Shown here in pieces: positions 53,654 through 56,611 of a stretch of 56,611 nt of DNA. Below the pieces are notes generated by a model. It worked only from the letters and a program-made list of their open reading frames with translations. It searched no databases and was not told the origin of the DNA. How positions within the stretch are numbered: position 1 is the first letter of the stretch; each line of letters opens with the position of its first letter. The stretch is taken from positions 1-56,611 of the forward strand of contig VXQP01000097.1 of the NCBI GenBank assembly GCA_009838965.1, in the 5' to 3' direction. Source of the DNA: Chloroflexota bacterium (lineage in GTDB: Bacteria > Chloroflexota > Dehalococcoidia > Lucifugimonadales > Australimonadaceae). The translations under genes were made by a program, and so were the position numbers.

Positions 53654-53760
53654 GGTAGTCTCAAGCAGACATGGTATGGAGGGGTGCGTTGAGGGCGCAA
53701 CGGGCGCGTGTCGCGGAAACGACCCTCACCCCCGGCCCCTCTCCCAGTGGGAGAGGGATT
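53654..53760. repeat. Dispersed repeats, including copy 2 of the 125-182 element (locus 6)
   Basis: 53654-53712 matches 125-182, sharing GGGTAGTC, GGAGGGGTGCGTTGA, GCAACGGG and GCGTGTC. It is followed by the mosaic module CCCTCACCCCCGGCCCCTCT and the inverted repeat CTCTCCCAGTGGGAGAG. Confidence 0.55.
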
Positions 53761-53828
53761 AAGCGTGCCAATTGCACCGTCCATAGGCACCTTAAAGTGC
53801 GGCCCAGCGAGCCGCCCAGCCGGGGCAA

Positions 53829-53872
53829 GGGGGGCGCCGGGGAGGACGTCGACGCACCCCCTCAAGAGGGGG
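53829..53872 (-). terminator. Terminator hairpins after the znuA-tail remnant (copy B)
   Basis: Read on the minus strand, CCCCCTC-AA-GAGGGGG (53857-53872) is a perfect 7-base hairpin just past the remnant stop. A second, imperfect GC-rich stem follows (53829-53862). The pair corresponds to the hairpins after the real znuA. Confidence 0.5.
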
Positions 53873-53880
53873 CCTGTTAG

Positions 53881-53972
53881 TTACGAGCACTTCATCGCAA
53901 GCATGCAGACTGTTCAGGTTGCCGCGCGTCAGAGCCGGCGCGCCCGACGAGTCCGCTCCCGATGGTGCTCCT
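53881..53972 (-). pseudogene. Degenerate copy of the znuA 3' end (copy B)
   Basis: The first 50 or so bases in from the TAA (complement at 53881-53883) match the last codons of znuA at 54315: TTACGAGCAC, then a CGCA...GCAG block and TTCAGGTTG, with CGCGTCAG. A one-base length change breaks the frame, so it no longer encodes the tail. It begins within about 15 bases of the stop of the cysteine-less protein gene. Confidence 0.6.
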
Positions 53973-53987
53973 CGGAGTCGGCGCGGG

Positions 53988-54173
53988 TCAGCCGAGCGAC
54001 CCGGATAACTCTTCCGCTTCCTTGTCACTCACAATCCTGATGACCTTGCTGGAGGGGTCTTCCGCCGCTACACCGCGGACTGCCTTCCGTCCGTTCTTCA
54101 GGGTCACCAGCTCCGGGTCCTTGATGGCCACCATCTTCTTCAGCTTCACCGAATAGGCCGTCAGATCTACCAT
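53988..54173 (-). CDS. Cysteine-less DUF5679-like zinc-ribbon paralogue
   Basis: A 61-residue protein. I recall DUF5679 zinc ribbons as running AYCVKCK..., KDP..VTLKNGR, GVCP.CGTKMFRI. This protein keeps the same frame with LTAYSVKLKKMVAIKD, PELVTLKNGRKAVRGV and SSKVIRIVS. All four zinc cysteines are gone: the first pair is Ser and Leu, and the second CxxC is replaced by AAED/PSS. It has AAGGAGG 5 bases before the ATG and lies directly downstream of znuA. A natural reading is a zinc-free stand-in made during zinc starvation, as for C-minus ribosomal proteins. The family match is from memory of the motif, not a search. Function of the zinc-bearing form is unknown. A palindrome at 54207-54219 sits just upstream. 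Confidence 0.8.
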   Translation of the reverse strand: MVDLTAYSVKLKKMVAIKDPELVTLKNGRKAVRGVAAEDPSSKVIRIVSDKEAEELSGSLG

Positions 54174-54206
54174 TCCCGCCTCCTTACTATTGGGTTTCGT
54201 GTGTAT

Positions 54207-54219
54207 CGGACTCAGTCCG
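54207..54219 (-). promoter_or_regulatory. Palindrome upstream of the cysteine-less protein, operator-like
   Basis: CGGACTCAGTCCG is a perfect 13-base odd palindrome centred on C54213. Its core ACTCAGT is the same as the centre of the operator-like palindrome before the Fur-family gene (ATACTCAGTAT at 56465-56475). It lies about 34 bases before the ATG at 54173. Confidence 0.4.
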
Positions 54220-54261
54220 GTTGGTTATATCGCATTGCACAGCGAGCCGCCCACCAGAGCA

Positions 54262-54303
54262 GGGGGTGCGCCGGGGAGGACTTCGGCGCACCCCCCAAGA
54301 GGG
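54262..54303 (-). terminator. Terminator hairpins of znuA (copy A)
   Basis: GGGGGTGCGCCG (54262-54273) and CGGCGCACCCCC (54284-54295) form a perfect 12-base GC stem with a 10-base loop. A smaller CCCC-type hairpin lies between it and the znuA stop. No T-run follows, so termination may be partial and allow read-through into the next gene. Confidence 0.6.
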
Positions 54304-54314
54304 GCCCTCTTCAG

Positions 54315-55574
54315 TTACGAGCACTCCATCGCAGCCCGCAGGCTCTTCAGGTTGTCGCGCATCAGGCCCAGGTAGTCCTTGTGCTCGTCCAGCTCTGCCT
54401 GGGTAACGCTCTCTATCGCGTGGATCTGGTAGATGCCGGCCCCTGTCTCGTCGGCGAGAGTCCGTTCGTTCTCACCGGAGAGCACGGGTTCGAGCAGCAC
54501 CGCCGTGATGCCGAGATCCTTGATGCGGTCGGCGATGGCGGCGAGGCGCTGCGGCGATGGCTCTGCTTCCGGGGAGAGGCCAGCGATCGGCACCTGCTCC
54601 AAACCGTACGCCGCTGCGAGGTAGCCGTATGCGGCGTGAGACGTGACGAACTCGCGGTGGACGCACGAGCTGAGGCCCGCCTCGAACTCGGCGTGCAGCG
54701 CCCGGAGCTCGGAAGAGAGCGTGGCGAGGTTCGCCCGGTAGACGTCGGCGCCCTCGGGGTCCGCCTCGATCAGCGCCTCCGCGATGCGCTCCGCCTGGGT
54801 GATGGCAAGCAGCGGGTCGAGCCAGAAGTGAGGATCGAACTCGCCGTGGCCGTGGTCGTCTTCGTCATGGCCGTGGCCGTGCTCATCCTCATGGCCATGC
54901 TCGTCCTCATCCTCATGGCCGTGCTCGTCCTCGTGCTCGTGTTCGTCCTCGTGGCCGTGCTCGTCCTCGTCGTGGTCGTGCTCATCCTCGTGGCCGTGCT
55001 CGTCCTCGTCGTGGTCGTGCTCGTCCTCGTGGCCGTGTTCGTCCTCGTCGTGGCCGTGCTCGTCCTCGTCGTGGTCGTGCTCGTCCTCGTGGCCGTGCTC
55101 GTCCTCTTCCATGTGGCCGTGCTCGTCTTCGTGGCCGTGCCCGCTTTCCACGAAGGGCAGTGCCGCCTCGGGATACGCAGCCTCGACCACGATACCGGAG
55201 ATGTCATCGCCCAGGGACTCGAGCGCGCGTTCCAACCAGGGCAACAGGCTGAGGCCGTTCATCGCTATGACGTCGGCCTCGGCAATCGTAATGAGATCAC
55301 TCGCCGTGAGTTCGAACGAGTGGGCCTCGACGCCAGGGCGCACGATGGTCGCGACTTCCACCCGATCGCCGCCGATCCGTTCCGCGAAGTACTGCATCGG
55401 GTAGATGCTCGCGACCACGCTCAGTGGCTCGGATGCAGCGACCGGCGTATTTGTGGGCGGAGGGCTGGTGGGCGTATTCGTGGGGTCAGCATCGCCCGAG
55501 CAGGCGACTATCGCCAAGGCCAGCGCCCCGGCGACGAGCAGCCTGTACATATTGTTAAGGAATATTCTCGTCAT
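54315..55574 (-). CDS. znuA: ZnuA-type metal-binding lipoprotein with extended His-rich loop
   Basis: Substrate-binding protein of a zinc (or manganese) ABC importer. The 419-residue precursor has a lipoprotein signal (LALAIVAC, lipidated Cys25), then a Pro/Thr linker. The A-1 family domain has metal-ligand segments GVEAHSFEL (His85), DPHFWLDP and TSHAAYGYL. Between residues 146 and about 246 lies a loop of His, Asp and Glu repeats (units such as DEHGHEDEHDHDE), encoded by near-identical 15-36 base repeats. This is much longer than the usual ZnuA His-rich loop. GGAGGG 5 bases before the ATG at 55574 decides the start; a GTG at 55619 is in frame. Promoter and operator-like sequence match those of the Fur-family gene. 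Genes for the permease and ATPase are not in the window. Confidence 0.93.
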   Translation of the reverse strand: MTRIFLNNMYRLLVAGALALAIVACSGDADPTNTPTSPPPTNTPVAASEPLSVVASIYPMQYFAERIGGDRVEVATIVRPGVEAHSFELTASDLITIAEADVIAMNGLSLLPWLERALESLGDDISGIVVEAAYPEAALPFVESGHGHEDEHGHMEEDEHGHEDEHDHDEDEHGHDEDEHGHEDEHDHDEDEHGHEDEHDHDEDEHGHEDEHEHEDEHGHEDEDEHGHEDEHGHGHDEDDHGHGEFDPHFWLDPLLAITQAERIAEALIEADPEGADVYRANLATLSSELRALHAEFEAGLSSCVHREFVTSHAAYGYLAAAYGLEQVPIAGLSPEAEPSPQRLAAIADRIKDLGITAVLLEPVLSGENERTLADETGAGIYQIHAIESVTQAELDEHKDYLGLMRDNLKSLRAAMECS

Positions 55575-55699
55575 GTAACCCTCCGTAATCATCCTTCTGG
55601 ATTCAGCGCAAGAGTGCACGCAGGTTTCCTGTATGTACGGGTAATCTGGTGTCTTGCCGCCTTTACAGCAGGCGGCCCTCCGCCGTCCTCACGACTCGC

Positions 55700-55759
55700 A
55701 CGGTAGCAGGGCCTCTGCACACTGTCAATACTAAGTGTCAATAGTATCGAAGATGATAC
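55700..55759 (-). promoter_or_regulatory. znuA promoter with Fur/Zur-type operator
   Basis: On the minus strand TTGACA (55728 to 55723), 17 bases, then TACCGT (55705 to 55700). The -35 overlaps a near-palindrome ATACTAAGTGT (55728-55738), and TGATAC stands farther out at 55754-55759. Nearly base-for-base the same as the region at 56437-56498 before the Fur-family gene. The znuA ATG is about 120 bases downstream, so unlike the regulator it has a leader and SD. Confidence 0.75.
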
Positions 55760-55772
55760 CGCGCTTCGACCT

Positions 55773-55816
55773 TGGGGGCGCCGACATCCTCCCCGGCGCA
55801 CCCCCCAAGAGGGGGG
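55773..55816 (-). terminator. Terminator hairpins after the regulator gene (copy C)
   Basis: CCCCCC-AAGA-GGGGGG (55801-55816) and the stem GGGGGCGCCG with CGGCGCACCCCC (55773-55806) correspond to the hairpins after znuA and after copy B. Read on the minus strand they follow the second znuA-tail copy and so end the regulator transcript. Confidence 0.55.
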
Positions 55817-55822
55817 CCTCAG

Positions 55823-55905
55823 TTACGAGCACTCCTGCGCAGCCAGCAGGCTCTTCAGGTTGTCGCGCGCCAGACCGAAGTCGTTTCCGTGCTCGTCCAG
55901 CGAAC
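55823..55905 (-). pseudogene. Copy of the znuA 3' end behind the Fur-family gene (copy C)
   Basis: Translates on the minus strand to a tail ending ARDNLKSLLAAQECS, against MRDNLKSLRAAMECS in znuA. This is in frame over about 25 codons but has no start and no other part of the gene. It begins about 24 bases after the regulator stop. It is a remnant of a lost znuA paralogue or of a duplicated 3' module. Confidence 0.75.
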
Positions 55906-55928
55906 CTCCGCCAACCAAACCGTTGAGT

Positions 55929-56429
55929 TCAGTGTGCGTGCACGTGGGTCCCGTGCATATGAATGTCTTCGCCTCCCTGGCCGCTCTCCCGACAGACGTC
56001 ACAACGGTGGTACAACTCCAGCCGGTGCCCGACGAGTTCGGTCCCGATGTGGGCGTTCATGGCACGGAGCATCCGTTCGATAGAAGGGTGGCGAAACTCG
56101 TCGATGCGTTCGCAACCGACACAGACGAGGTGGTGGTGATGATGTGCGCCGTCCAGGGAGTAGCGCGGCGAACCGCCCGGCATGGTGGTCTTGCAGAGGA
56201 TCCCAGCCTCCCCGAGCAGGCGCAGGGTGCGATAGACGGTGGCCCGGCCCAGAGTCGGCAACCCGGCTACGATCTCCTCAGCGCTGAACGAGCCGGTCCG
56301 CCGAGCGAGCGTCCTCGCCAGTTGACGGCGCGGCCAGGTCATGCGGCTGCCGTGCTCCTCCAACGCCGCAAGGATGTTGGACTCGGCCTGCATGACCGCG
56401 CTAGCCGATTTCGGCGAGGCCGTTCCCAT
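55929..56429 (-). CDS. Fur-family metalloregulator, probably zinc-responsive (Zur-like)
   Basis: A 166-residue Fur-family repressor. It has the winged-helix domain (RMTWPRRQLARTLARR, LGRATVYRTLRLLGEAG), the HHHHH stretch of the metal sites and two CxxC pairs (CVGCERID, CDVCRESG) for structural zinc. The C-terminus is His-rich (HMHGTHVHAH). Position beside znuA with a shared operator suggests control by zinc. The TTG at 56465 would extend it by 12 residues but falls inside its own promoter -35; the ATG at 56429 is 7 bases after the -10, so a leaderless message is likely. It probably represses itself. Confidence 0.9.
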   Translation of the reverse strand: MGTASPKSASAVMQAESNILAALEEHGSRMTWPRRQLARTLARRTGSFSAEEIVAGLPTLGRATVYRTLRLLGEAGILCKTTMPGGSPRYSLDGAHHHHHLVCVGCERIDEFRHPSIERMLRAMNAHIGTELVGHRLELYHRCDVCRESGQGGEDIHMHGTHVHAH

Positions 56430-56436
56430 GGCTCGG

Positions 56437-56498
56437 ACAGTAGCGCTGCCTTTGTGTACTGTCAATACTCAGTATCAATAATATACGGGAATGATACT
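56437..56498 (-). promoter_or_regulatory. Fur-family gene promoter with Zur-type operator
   Basis: On the minus strand TTGACA (56465 to 56460), 17-base spacer, TACTGT (56442 to 56437), and the ATG 7 bases after. The perfect palindrome ATACTCAGTAT (56465-56475) overlaps the -35. AGTATCA (56471-56477) and TGATACT (56492-56498) form a second, wider inverted repeat. The same set of elements stands before znuA. Confidence 0.75.
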
Positions 56499-56514
56499 CC
56501 TCGCACGGCCTTCT

Positions 56515-56580
56515 GTCCTGTGCGAGGTTCCTGCCCAGGCAGGACGGTTCGACAGGCTCACCATGAGCGAGGAAGGACGC
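56515..56580. repeat. Composite intergenic repeat mosaic (locus 7)
   Basis: TGCGAGGTTCCTGCCCAGGC, then a GGACGG and the TTCGACAGGCTCACCATGAG module seen at 200-222. The mosaic runs to the window edge and no gene is visible in the last 150 bases. Confidence 0.55.
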
Positions 56581-56611
56581 CCACAAGGACGAGAGGGAGT
56601 CAGGCGACGGG

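Noticed and set aside
54840-55150. Repetitive DNA that could be taken for a CRISPR or minisatellite array
   Set aside because: The units lie in frame inside znuA, encode the His/Asp/Glu loop and have no unique spacers.

Overview
The window is a GC-rich, gene-dense bacterial chromosome segment. It has no rRNA, no CRISPR array and no recognisable insertion sequence. The gene mix is core housekeeping genes (secA, valS, argS, coaX, coaBC, acpS, folD, NAD(P)H-hydrate repair) interleaved with many catabolic paralogues: three Rieske oxygenases, two LigB-type dioxygenase-like proteins, a LigJ-type hydratase, an enolase-superfamily enzyme, a cupin, an isochorismatase-type hydrolase and three MFS transporters. 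This mix, with frequent GTG/TTG starts and leaderless-looking promoters, suggests a Chloroflexota bacterium, possibly the SAR202/Dehalococcoidia side. That assignment is inference from gene content, not a phylogeny.

Layout. 1-5.9 kb: secA, an unknown gene overlapped at its 3' end by a VapBC-type toxin-antitoxin pair, and an MFS transporter. 6-15.8 kb: valS, a second MFS transporter, coaX-coaBC (overlapping), a small membrane protein, the NAD(P)H-hydrate repair enzyme overlapping acpS, folD and a RidA-like protein. 15.9-31.4 kb: a catabolic stretch with an acyl-CoA synthetase, isochorismatase-type hydrolase, Rieske oxygenase, LigB-like protein, zinc alcohol dehydrogenase, LigJ-like 4-oxalomesaconate hydratase, bicupin plus Asp/Glu-racemase-superfamily pair, Nudix, a PanB-like enzyme and a second Rieske oxygenase. 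31.4-35.5 kb: a tight minus-strand operon (membrane protein, fatty acid hydroxylase, GH3-type amido synthetase, enolase-superfamily enzyme). 35.5-35.8 kb: three tRNAs (Arg, Leu, Val). 35.9-45.6 kb: deacetylase, MFS, two small unknown genes, a third Rieske oxygenase, chrA, argS, amt and an alpha/beta hydrolase. 45.65-47.9 kb: a lower-GC insert with two nuclease-like genes and a small unknown gene. 47.9-53.2 kb: flavin reductase, second LigB-like protein, tRNA-Ser, a large membrane Fe-S oxidoreductase, a TPR protein and a CoA-binding protein. 53.2-56.6 kb: a zinc-homeostasis locus.

The zinc locus is the most striking part. A Fur-family regulator and a ZnuA-type binding lipoprotein, which carries a roughly 100-residue His/Asp/Glu loop, share near-identical promoter/operator sequences. 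Immediately downstream of znuA is a 61-residue protein that matches the DUF5679 zinc-ribbon family along its length but has lost all four zinc-binding cysteines. This looks like a zinc-independent ('C-minus') substitute of the kind known for zinc-ribbon ribosomal proteins. The 3' end of znuA with its terminator hairpins occurs three times: once as the real gene end, once right after the regulator and once right after the cysteine-less protein.

Intergenic DNA repeatedly contains a composite mosaic of short hairpin repeats, seen at seven loci in this window.
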